From positions 62,001 through 126,000 of the forward strand of contig JABVXV010000172.1 of assembly GCA_013365325.1 (NCBI GenBank): a stretch of DNA of 64,000 nucleotides, read 5' to 3'. Within the stretch, counting starts at the first letter, position 1. Every line of letters begins with the position of its first letter. The notes beneath the pieces were generated by a model. The model saw only the letters and a program-made list of their open reading frames with translations, ran no database searches and was not told the origin of the DNA. The DNA is from Dipetalonema caudispina. Taxonomy: Eukaryota; Nematoda; Chromadorea; Rhabditida; Onchocercidae. The position numbers were made by a program, and so were the translations under genes. This document shows positions 23,781-33,800 of this stretch, piece after piece.

Positions 23781-26700
23781 TATATATGTATAATTTATAT
23801 ATATATATATAATTTATATATATATAATTTATATATATATATAATTTATATATATATATATAATTTATATATATATAATTTATATGTATCATAGTGGATT
23901 CGTGGAATCGAGTCGATGCTATCCGAAAAGCGTGAAGCGTAAATGAAGAGAAAGCTTGTTATGGTGCAGTAAGGGAAGTGATCGAGATGAGATAAATTGG
24001 CCGGTATGAAGGAGATTCTCGAGAACAGATGAGAGAGGTTGTGGGAAACAACACCCGTCTCCTTCTCTTTCTCTCTCTCTCTCTCTCTTGGCACTCACCA
24101 ATGATACTATGCATGCCTTCCAAGCGGTATCCCGTGATGACATTGTGGGTCGTGTATATATCACACTAAGTGCCTTTTAATATGTGACAAACATTTTACT
24201 CCGTATTATACGATGAATTACTGACGTGAATGAATAAGCAAGGTTGTGCATATGTGTGTGTGTATGTGTCTGTGTGTGCGTGTGCGTGTGTATGTGTGTC
24301 TGTGGCAAACTTTACCGTATTACCACCAACGTTTGACGTCTATTCAAACCACATTAGATTGTTTACGAGTTGAAATGATGTCTGAACCTTCAGCAACCGA
24401 TCATTTGTTAATATGTATCCGCTCACTTCAACTCGCATGAATGGATGATGATGGATATTGAGTAGCTTGATGATGGGCACTCTTCAAACCGGCCATCATT
24501 CAATGCCATCATTAGTTGGCTGTTACCTTTATCATCATAGATAGATGCTCATGCAGAGGACAAGGTGAAACCCATTTTAAAATCAATTCGACTTTGCTGT
24601 AAGTATAAATTTAGAATAAATAATGAAAATTATGAATTTTGGATTAATGGATTTGTGGATGAATCATTACGAGGAATATTTCTTGATGGTTCTATAAATT
24701 ACATTAAATGCATGCTTTATTTGACTTGAAAAATCATAACAAGGCGTTAGTCATTAACGGTAAATTCTGGAGAGGAAATTAGGCAGACTTTATCAAGGAA
24801 AGATTGTTAATTAATGAAATACGGAACGAATTAACTATTAATCAATATGTGGAATATGTGAAATGAACGAATAATTCAAATGAAAAGTAATTTAAAAGTG
24901 CGTATAATAAAAGAAAACAGATAAGACTAAAGGAAAATTTACATCATAAATATTGGAAAAAAATAAATATAGAAGAATTTTTCCTGGATGGAGGTTGAAT
25001 TTTTTAAGGGAAAGCAGAATAAATAGTCTCGAATGGGCTTAGAACATATTTAGCTGTGATAAATCAGTACAGTATGAGTGAGGAGTGATTTCGGACTAAA
25101 AAACTTTTAAAATTGCAATATTAATATGGGGCGGAAGCTGTTTCGAATATAAGACTGCTGTCTTAGTAATTAATGAATGAAACGAAATAAAATTGTGAAG
25201 TGTTACTGTAAGTACTATACTATGGATTAGTGACTTACAAACAAAAAAAACCAAAGATCCGTCGGGTTTTTAATCTGAATTTTTGTTTATAAGTCACTTT
25301 AAAAAACCAAAAAAAAATTTTCTTTTAGTTTTTAAAGAGGATAATCTCTAGTCGTGTTGCCCTCATTCCATCTTTTCTCCCTCACTTTTACCTCCATACT
25401 TTTCTCTTTATCGTGGTTTTATAGCAGCACTTCCTCATTATCCTATTATTTTGCCGGACAAGAACAACGACATTCGTTACGAGTAGATATAAATTATACT
25501 TGAACAAAAGAAGGAACGAGTAGTATTAATAGAAATTCGTTTGTATATAAATTTTTGGACGGAAAGATTCGGAATAATGCATTTTAACAAAATAAAGCAT
25601 ATCCATGCATAAACATATTTACACAACATCTTGGTGCAATTTCAGGCTTTCTTTAGCATTCTAATCAAATTCTATGTAACTGATGAGAGAATGGATTGAT
25701 TTAGATAGCTGCTCTGGGTAGAAATGAAAGGGAGATATGAATATATAGTAGTTATTTTCGAATAATGTATAACATTTCTGCTAATAAAATAGCAAGGTAA
25801 GTAATGGATAAATCTCAGTCAATACATTAAGGAAGCAAATTTCTAAGAGGATTGATTACAATAATTTTGAATTAAAGTATACCTAATTTTGGGTCATAAT
25901 TCTTACACTTATTTGTAGATCAAATGAGAGTGTGAAGACAGAAGTAAAATTAGGGTTTGTCAATGGATGTGTATTTGTTTGCATAATAACATGGTAAGCG
26001 AATAATGAAGAGGGAAGCATTCAAGTTGTTTACAAGTTTTTTTGTTTATATTAATACAAACTTTGCGTAAATTCTAGATTTGACTTAACAATTCATAAAT
26101 TTATGATCGTATAATTCTCACTTTATTTCATATTTAAAACAATGTTTTATGCATACCTCCATCAATATTAAGCGTCACAATAGCAGGTGGCTTCTTTATG
26201 GTCATTCAATCGGCCGTAGAAGTTTATTGGTCCCGTTTGGGATGAAATGTTATGACGATAGTAACGGAGGCAATAGTAATGCAGCAGTGACGGTAGTAAT
26301 AGTAGGAGCGATAGGAGTAAGAGTACTAATAGTACTAGTAGTAGTAATATAATAGTGAATTTGGGGTTTGACAAAGAAGCATAGAGCACCCTGCGTGGTT
26401 TGTTAGGATCAATATAGTAGCAGAGTTGGAAATAGCAGAAGAGAATGAAATGAAAGTGTGAAGAAGTGGAAAGGGAAGAGGAAGAGGTGTGGACAGGCCT
26501 CACGCTTCATATTTGACTACAAGTATATAATTAATTATTGCAGTTGCTTATGTGATATATATATATCTATAAATTTTGTGAGTTTAAAAAAAATGGAAGT
26601 TAAACCTTGTAAAGCATACCGGAAGGTAACATTTATATTACTACCTTGACAACAACTCTGTGATTTGAATCGAAAATTTCTAGCTTACGGGCCGTTGCCA

Positions 26701-29700
26701 GCATAGCAACATTATATAGTAGAGTTTAAAGGAACTAGTTGAGGTAGCTAAAAATTTCATGCTAGCTATAATTGCAATTACTATTGTTATCGTTGTCGTT
26801 ATTATTATGCTAAGAAATACATACTGGAATGGATTAAAGGATTAGGATGTGTTACTGCAATATATTTGATTGGTAATCGGGTGGAACATATAACCTTTTC
26901 ATGTCCAATTTTAACAACACTTTGGGGAGTAATAGTATCGAAGGAAAAGAGTAGTAAGCAAATATTCAGAGAAAAGCTAATAGGTAATCCATAAGTTTAA
27001 AATAACCTAATTGCTATGTTTTGTGTCCTTCCGTTCGCAGCTCGTATTATACTCATCTGTTTCTCTTTTTAAACGTGGAAATTATGTAATTCGTGCTAAT
27101 TTATCACCAGGCATCAAAGAGTGTTGTAGTTTGGACAGTTTGTTTTTGTGATACCTAATCCTAATGAAAAAATGCTTCCAGTAATATCTGGAAATTTGAT
27201 CGCAACTCAATTCTGTTAGCATTTGAAAAGTGGAATCTTGGTATAGCATTTATACCAAACAAGTCATTTGGGATTACTTGTTCGGGAGAAATTCTAGTTT
27301 GATAAAAATAACAACAACATCCAGTTTAGCCAAGTGCTATTCATTATGTCATGAAAAGCAACATTCGTCAATAAGCAACTGTTTTAATTTGATCAATTCT
27401 TGCTGATCCCAGCATTTTTCTGAAATCAGCTGTCGGAACGAACTCGGTAATTTTTTAAATTTTTGAATGAATTTGAAATGAATTCGCACCGACTGAGAAT
27501 TTATTGTAAATAGAGTATATATATTGAAAAATGGACGGAAGTATTAGCGGAAAAAATTGTCTGAATGTAGTAGTGATTGATTGGATAGATGCATTACGTA
27601 GCTGCTGTAACTGGGCATTTAGCTTTTATATACATGTCAAAATCTGCTCTTGTCAATAAATATTAAGCTTTCATATACATACCAGAATTTGAAGAGATGA
27701 AATCTGTGGTTTATGAACCCCGAATCAGAGAATTTAATGTAATTATTAATAACTGGAAAAGTCGGGATGTCATATTTTTTTTTGTTCAAGTAAATTGCTA
27801 ATACCGCATTGTCAAGATTTCGGTCAGATTGTTAGTATTATAGGGTTAGATTGGTTGTCAAGGTTGCCGAAAGTATAATTCGAGATTTTATCTTCGTTAC
27901 GTTATGGAAGGAGCAAAAGGAACTGGTTATAGTATTCAGTATTCTGATCAGCTAGGGCATTATTGATGGATGAGGCGATGGTTCACTGTCATTTTTTTCC
28001 AAATATTAATAGAAATGGAGATTTGATTTTCTTTAAAAAAAAGTTTTTGAAGAATTTTTTGCCAATATGGAATGTGTTTTATGGAAGAAGATTTAAAAGA
28101 CTCTGGGGAAATTGAGATGTAAGCCTTTAAGGAAGAAAAAATGAATAAAGACGTTGTGAGACTTTAAGGATTTGTTAGTATCAGATCACCAAAATTCCTA
28201 AAAAGAGCCATTTTTTTTTTTTTTGTTTTGGGAATTTTGATGTAGTACTGCAAGAAGATGGTCTCCATTTTCTCTATCTTTACTCTTGATTTCTTTCTTT
28301 CATTGAACGATATTACCAATGCTAACTCTTGTCATCAATCAAATTGATAGTTTAACGCGAAAATTTGTATGATAGGTCTCGTCATTAGTGTAGTGCATCG
28401 CATTTTTTTTTTTTTTTGCATGTAGTGCATCACATTTTTTTTTGCATTTGAAGCCGAACGATGATCATTTTCAAATTTAAATTTTCTAAAAGTCTTCCTT
28501 GCTAATTTTTCCAACATATTCTCAAAATTTTCATTGAATAGGAACTAAAGTTTGTTTGAAACATTTCAAAAGAATATCAGCAGAATTTCAAAATGGCATT
28601 CGAACTGATGTACATTAGTGCATTTGAAGTGCATCTGTTATGAAGATTTCTAAATTTGTTGCTGTCATCACATGACATAAAAATTATGATGTATATATCA
28701 TTGAGGAATACCTTTTCAGGAAGTGCATGCAATTGTTGAGGATCTTTCGCTGAAACTTGGAACATCTGGTGAAAAATGGTTGCAATCAGCAACAAAAAAG
28801 CCGAAATATTTCGAGTTTACACCGATTGAGCTCTATGCCATCACAGAAAGGATGAAATTGGCTGAACCAACAACAAATAGTACGTTACTTTTTATATAAA
28901 ATTTTTAAATCATAATTTTCCAGTTCGTGAAATGCTGTACTTTCAAAAAAAAAAAAAAAAAATTTTTTTACTGTTCTTTTGAAAAAAGCATTGAAAATTA
29001 TTAGTTCTTTGTTTCTCCAAAAGGAACTATTCTCCGAGACATTGGCATAAATCAACTTTTGGTCTTTGAGGTGATGGAAAAACGGATGTTGCAAATTGTG
29101 TAGAATTTCTACATAATGTTCGAAATTTAAAAATTCGAGGTGCTCGAGGTTATGTCGGCACATCGAATATCATATGGAATTCCCTACGATTCAGCCTTAA
29201 CTTATGCAAAAATATTACAGCACTATGGGTAGATTTTACATTATTAACAGTTGTTTTGGCTACAAAATTGAGTTTTCTGACATTTTTGACTAATTCTGGG
29301 AAGTTACCAGCCAATAGAATAAAGTGATTATAACTAAATCGTCAATTATTTATCATATGAACATTGACAAAAATTTTAGGTAAGCGATTTTGATGTTCGC
29401 ATGATTCATGACTTATATTCGGTGCGTAATACGTGTAAACGGGTCGTAATCCATTATTCCATGAAAAAACTTTCCGTTAGTTTTGATTCTGAATTCCATT
29501 ATTCAGCTGCTCATGTTTGTTTGAGGATTGTGATTTTTATCGTCGTTATGTGAGAGAAAAAATTGTAGCTGCATCGGTCGGTTTTTCTGAGAGAGGAGTA
29601 TATGCTTTTTTAAGGATTTCCTCCTAGAACCTGATGAGATGCTGCCAATTGAGAATCAAGAGAAATGGTCTTCTCTCGAAGAAACTGATTTTTCGTTCAA

Positions 29701-31250
29701 TGAACTTGAAGAAATTGATGAAAGTATTGTAAGTTTTCATAAATGAATGCAACTTATAAACTTAAACAATAGTAAATCAAAGTAATTAGATTGAAAGCTG
29801 TTGTACAAAAACTATCTGTATAATTTTCTATTTGTGGTTTGATCAGTGGTTTTGAACTGTCGTCTTGTTTAAAGGATCACTTTATTCGAATTTTCAAAAT
29901 ATATTTTTTATGATTTCTGTAATTGAATACTGTTCAAATTTAGATTAATTTGCAGAGTTTGTTGAATTTGGTATGGAAAATGAACTTATCGCATAATCTT
30001 CTCACAAATATTGGAGATCACTTGCAACATCTGACGATGTTGACTGAACTTAATCTCTCACACAATGCTATTGAAGATTTGGATTTGTGGTATGCGAAAT
30101 TGGGTAATGTAAAACGCTTGCATCTTGCTGGCAACAAAATATCTGCATTGGATGGTATCTTTGCTTATATCAGATCATTAAGCGAATGAATCATAACCAT
30201 GCTTGGCTTAATTTATGACATTATAAACGTTTGTTTTAGTTTTCCATTCAGCATTATTTCATGTCTCATTTAAAAATGATTTGCTTTTACAGGATTACAT
30301 AAGTTATATTCCTTGGAATTTCTGGATTTAGCTGACAACATCGTAACGTCTCCCGATGATATTCGAGCAGTCGGTGCCCTTCCTTGTTTAGATCATCTAA
30401 TTTTACGGGGCAATCCAGTCCGACAAGTTATCGAATATAGGATAAAAATTCTGGAACACTTTGGCGAAAGAGCTGCCGAGGTGATTAGTTCGATTTAAAC
30501 TTTCACGAAAAAGTAAAAAACTTTCCTTATTCGAGGCAAAAGGTTTTAGGTATTCTGTCGCTTTCTTTAGTATTTTGCTTTCACGCTAACTGATGTTTTT
30601 TTATGTGAAAATTTTGAAATTATATTGGAGAATTTGAATATCGAATCAAGTATGTGTGGAAGTGGTTAGCTACCTAACTATTGGATGAGCAGTGACAAGT
30701 ACAGCTTGTCCGTAGTTTTCTGATATGTCGTGTTTCCCACATGTTCCAGATATTCTCAATAACTACTACATATTACAGTTGGAGTTCTGCAGTCATTCTA
30801 AACACCGTTTAGATTTAATTGTTTAGAATGTTTTAGGTAAAATTGGACAGCAGGAAACCTGATCAACGTGAAGTGGATACGATATCAGTTCGTTTGGCAC
30901 TGCGAAAAGCACGAGAAGAGAAAGAAGAACAGACTCGAAAAAGGGCATTGGGAGTCGATAAAAGGACGAAGTTAAATTTGAACATATTTTTTTAACCTAT
31001 TAGAACTTTTCGTAGGTTAGTTTAACTCTCAGGATATTTTCACTATGAAAATTAAAAAATACTTCTGTTTATGAAGTCAAACAAAAGGCATGTATGAAAC
31101 CAAGGAAAAGTTATCGAAAGTGGATTTCGCTATCACTTACGTGAAATCAAAAAAATGTCTTTCGGTAAGCGAATCCATGAAACAAAAGGAAATGTTTATT
31201 TCAGATCTTTATCCGGAGGAGATATAGACCCTCCAATTCGTTCACAGTGA
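17068..31250 (+). CDS. nischarin/IRAS-like protein (PX domain plus leucine-rich repeats)
   Basis: Eleven exons: 17068..17163, 17490..17630, 17857..18000, 28720..28879, 29071..29228, 29380..29475, 29615..29728, 29956..30154, 30293..30480, 30837..30970, 31205..31250; 491 aa with all phases consistent. Residues about 20-130 are a PX domain with the RRYSDF basic-aromatic motif, a PPKK phosphoinositide-loop motif and the HFLDFQEYEV helix end. Next comes the ELYAITERMKL linker typical of nischarins, then leucine-rich repeats (about 230-430) with LDL/LNL xxN repeats such as LTELNLSHNAI and LEFLDLADNIV. A charged Arg/Glu helix follows. Nischarins are endosomal scaffolds that bind PI3P, integrin alpha-5, Rab and Rac/PAK proteins. 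The protein stops after the LRR cap, so the long C-terminal part of the vertebrate protein is absent. Intron 3 is 10.7 kb and contains the TMEM121-like gene. The last junction is less certain: without it the frame ends at 30995. Confidence 0.85.
18045..18125 (+). CDS. possible alternative terminal exon of the nischarin-like gene (PX-only form)
   Basis: The donor at 18001 (GTTAGT) has an acceptor just 44 bp away (CTAG, ending 18044). Using it adds 26 codons in frame (V-G-V-H-K-L-Q-D-S-F-F start) and a TGA at 18123. An AATAAA follows at 18268. The product would be a 153-residue PX-only protein. The long form instead skips to 28720. The family resemblance of the 28720 exon is much stronger, so this exon is either a genuine short isoform or fortuitous. 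Confidence 0.4.
   Translation, partial: VGVHKLQDSFFRTSEERNVRIIICVQ
18268..18273 (+). promoter_or_regulatory. possible intronic polyadenylation signal
   Basis: AATAAA 143 bp after the stop of the short alternative exon. It would end a PX-only transcript before the nested gene. Confidence 0.35.
18619..18624 (-). promoter_or_regulatory. probable polyadenylation signal of the TMEM121-like gene
   Basis: TTTATT on the plus strand, that is AATAAA read on the minus strand, about 52 bp past the stop codon of the nested gene. Confidence 0.45.
18676..20988 (-). CDS. TMEM121-family multi-pass membrane protein, nested in an intron
   Basis: Six exons read on the minus strand: 20988..20775, 20269..20045, 19932..19838, 19717..19496, 19217..19050, 18906..18676; 384 aa with every phase consistent. 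An acidic N-terminal segment (about 70 residues) precedes roughly seven or eight hydrophobic segments. Landmarks match the TMEM121/CECR6 family: a WIGADS segment, a LSLSAPIFILLL helix, TFDLIDTICFLDLLW (compare the vertebrate DLLDVLDMQASLW region), and DASILMIKNITMIYLAVK near the end (compare the DSR..IFVGKNVVALATK region). The function of this family is poorly known, so no activity is claimed. The start is uncertain. An ATG at 20790 would give 318 aa, close to the vertebrate length. A TTTCAG acceptor ends at 20973, so a further 5' exon or a trans-splice site there is also possible. Confidence 0.75.
23221..23292 (+). repeat. TG/TATG microsatellite
   Basis: Interrupted (TG)n and (TATG)n with TATATA blocks. 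Open frames over it are repeat artefacts. Confidence 0.75.
23569..23640. repeat. perfect 33-bp inverted repeat with 6-nt loop
   Basis: Arms 23569-23601 and 23608-23640 are exactly reverse-complementary over 33 bases, separated by ATAAAC. The DNA could form a cruciform and any transcript a very stable hairpin. Perfect pairing with no bulges argues against an ordinary microRNA precursor. Confidence 0.95.
23745..23886. repeat. AT dinucleotide repeat passing into an AATTTATATATATA minisatellite
   Basis: (AT)n for about 34 bp, followed by six or so copies of a unit of roughly 14-22 bp made of AATTTAT plus a variable (AT)n. Confidence 0.85.
24060..24089. repeat. CT microsatellite
   Basis: CTCTTTCTCTCT-type run, pure (CT) towards the end. 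Confidence 0.8.
24250..24303 (+). repeat. TG-rich microsatellite
   Basis: Interrupted (TG)n with TATG and CGTG variants. Confidence 0.75.
25229..25298. repeat. 19-bp imperfect inverted repeat
   Basis: Arms 25229-25247 and 25280-25298 pair with one mismatch around a 32-nt spacer. The arms begin AGTGACTTA and end TAAGTCACT. It could be a short foldback element. Confidence 0.7.
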
Positions 31251-33403
31251 AGGATCATCGGATTCAAACCAAGTTCTTAATACTGCATTGTGAAATATTA
31301 CGTCCTTTGTGATATAGAGTTAAAAAGATTTAGTTTAGATGCTACCTGTTTCACAGAATTTGATTTCCACTGTATTTTAATCATTTTACCATGTCTTTCA
31401 TGTACTGTGCTAGCGAATGATTCCTGTTGCCTTATATTTATCCAGAAGTTCTTTTTTTATTTTCTTTATCATTATTTTTTGTTGAATATTAAAAGAAATG
31501 AGTGATAAGTAGGTGCATTACTTTGTAACCTTTCGTAATATATAGGTTAGGTTCTATTCCTGATATTCTTTTTGCTTTCCTTAATTATTTTTTCCTTATG
31601 CTTTTTTTCTATCCTGCCTTTTCCCATTGAAATTACGTCCCATTAACGATCTAACAGATAGGTAAATTGGAATAATTGGTTAAACACTTGCTTTTTCTTG
31701 GGACCAGTTGGTTGTAGCTTCAATCTTTCCATAGGATACAACTATAGGAAACATCTGGATAATCTTGGTATTTTAATGTTGGTGTGGATAAAGCAAGAGC
31801 AATGTATCTGCAGCTTACAGGTTACTAGATACTTTCTTGACTGATTTATTTCCTGGAAATTTTTTTCTCTTTGTTTAAAAATTGCTTTTGAATTTCGCCG
31901 TTGTCGATATTGCTGTGTTATATTTGAGTGTAGTTCGGTAAATGTACATATAATTATATTTTGCATAACAATATCATTACCAGTCGTATAATTCATCAAA
32001 AAAAAATATAGCTAATATCATGAAAGCATTCTTGTTTACAAAATTGCCCAGTTCGAACGAAAGGAATGATATCATTAGTTCGAATTCTAAAAAAAGAGTA
32101 ATTTCAGATGGAACGGAATTGCCTGTTTATTTCAAGTGATAAACAAAACTTGGTGATATATTGCGGGTTCTAATAAATGTTTTATACTATCCTATTCTAT
32201 ATGATGATAACTTTGATCAGTTGCTTATTGCAGCGTAACATACCAGCTTTGATGGATGAAGAAGGAAGTCGAAGAGTGGATGGACATCAGCTTAAAATGA
32301 TTGGGTGGACCTTTTTCCCTAGGTTCATAAGTTATTCTAATTTTTAGCTTTTAGATTTTTGTTTAAGACTTGAGAGTTATTAGGATATTTTTCGTAGAAG
32401 TTGCCAATAGAGTTACCCCTCTACATCTGCTCTATCCCGGTTGTTTCCAGTTATCTTCCCCTCAAATAATTCCATATTGCACCAATTGTTCCTATTATCA
32501 CTGGTAGCAATAATGGTATTACTACAATTTTATTGATTTGAATCAATGATGTATAATGGGTTTTTCGTTATATTGTTGAAGGTGAAGAAAAAAATTTCAT
32601 TATACTAAGAAATAGATTATATAAAAACAAGTAATTAACTTGAACTTTTAACGAAAGTATTTTTCGATAATGCTATTTCTATTGATTACCTCAATAGACG
32701 CAAACATATAGTATTGTAACATCAAATGTACGATACTATAAACAATTATAGTTTGTTATTTCGACGAAAAATTTTTGATGAAATTGATAGTTGACATTTC
32801 TAATGAATGCTACGAATGATGGAATTCTTGCAAAAAAAATTTAACACGATATATTACAGAGAATTGAATTCGATTCTATGATTTGGAATTGATAATCTAT
32901 TTAACGTAAAGCATCACCTATTGGTGAGTGAATTATATGTTGGTTCACAATCGTCTTCCTGAAACAATTACAATATGACAATTAAATCGTCTTGTTTAAT
33001 CAATTCAATGGATAAATTTTTCGTGACACAAATCAGTTGATTCCCAATTAAATCTTTTTAGTCTGCTTAAAATCTTCCAGATATATATATCTATATATGT
33101 ACGCGCTATTGTCCAGTTTGTGCTATTTCCACACGGAGAAAAATGTCTACAGGACAATTTTTTTTTTTTTTTTTTTTTTTTTTTGTAAAATTTAGTCTAT
33201 GAATTTTTATTCTGGAAATTTAGATAGAATTAAATGTCGTGAGTAGTATGAGAAGTTTCGGTGGATTAAGCCTTTCTAGTTCAAAGATTTCGATGAATGG
33301 CATAAATGAAATTAAATTAATGAATTCGAAAATGCTTCCAAAAAAACTAAGTTTGTTCAATTTTGCAAATTTTCAGAATGATTAAAATTATTCATAGAAA
33401 AAT

Positions 33404-33800
33404 GATCAAAATGAGGGACATGAGCATATCAGGTAAACTTCCTGAAAATGTCAGAAATTACATAAGAATCAGGAGAAATCAAGGGGGATCAAAATGAGGG
33501 ACTAAGGAAGAGGAGAAGCATATTCGGTAATTTTTGCTTGATATATCTGATAATTCTGGTGATTTATCTGGTAATTTCCATCCATCTTTTGATGATGACA
33601 TACCTCGATTAAGGTTAGAATTGCAACGATAGCAAAGAATGCATGGTTTGTTTGATTTTGTATTTGAGAATGGATTTGCTCCCGTGAGAAAACACCCCGA
33701 CCTCGTCAATTATAAGGCGGTCTCTGTCAGTCAGCACCGTAACTGAGTAAATAAAGCTTTACCTCTTCGTTGCTATGTCACATTGCGCCAACTTGTTGCT
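33404..33800 (+). mobile_element. possible solo-LTR remnant
   Basis: A patch with unusual composition carries a TATAAGG box (33711), an initiator-like TCAGTC (33727-33732) and AATAAA (33750-33755) within 45 bp, the compact promoter/poly(A) order seen in LTRs of Pao/BEL and Gypsy elements. A 16-bp direct repeat (GATCAAAATGAGGGAC at 33404 and 33487) lies upstream. No polymerase or gag frame is present and the ends are not defined, so this is tentative. Confidence 0.3.

Larger units (their letters stand above)
18001..28719 (+). other. 10.7-kb intron 3 of the nischarin-like gene
   Basis: Contains the whole opposite-strand TMEM121-like gene, a possible short terminal exon at its start, a perfect 33-bp inverted repeat, an AT-rich minisatellite, several microsatellites and otherwise unremarkable AT-rich DNA (21.2-28.7 kb). 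Short open frames in 26.1-26.6 kb arise from AGT/ATAGT repeats. Direct joining of 18000 to 28720 restores a continuous nischarin PX-to-linker sequence. Confidence 0.75.

Noticed and set aside
26149..26503. Hydrophobic-looking open frames on both strands
   Set aside because: Generated by imperfect AGT/ATAGT repeats, with no coding features.
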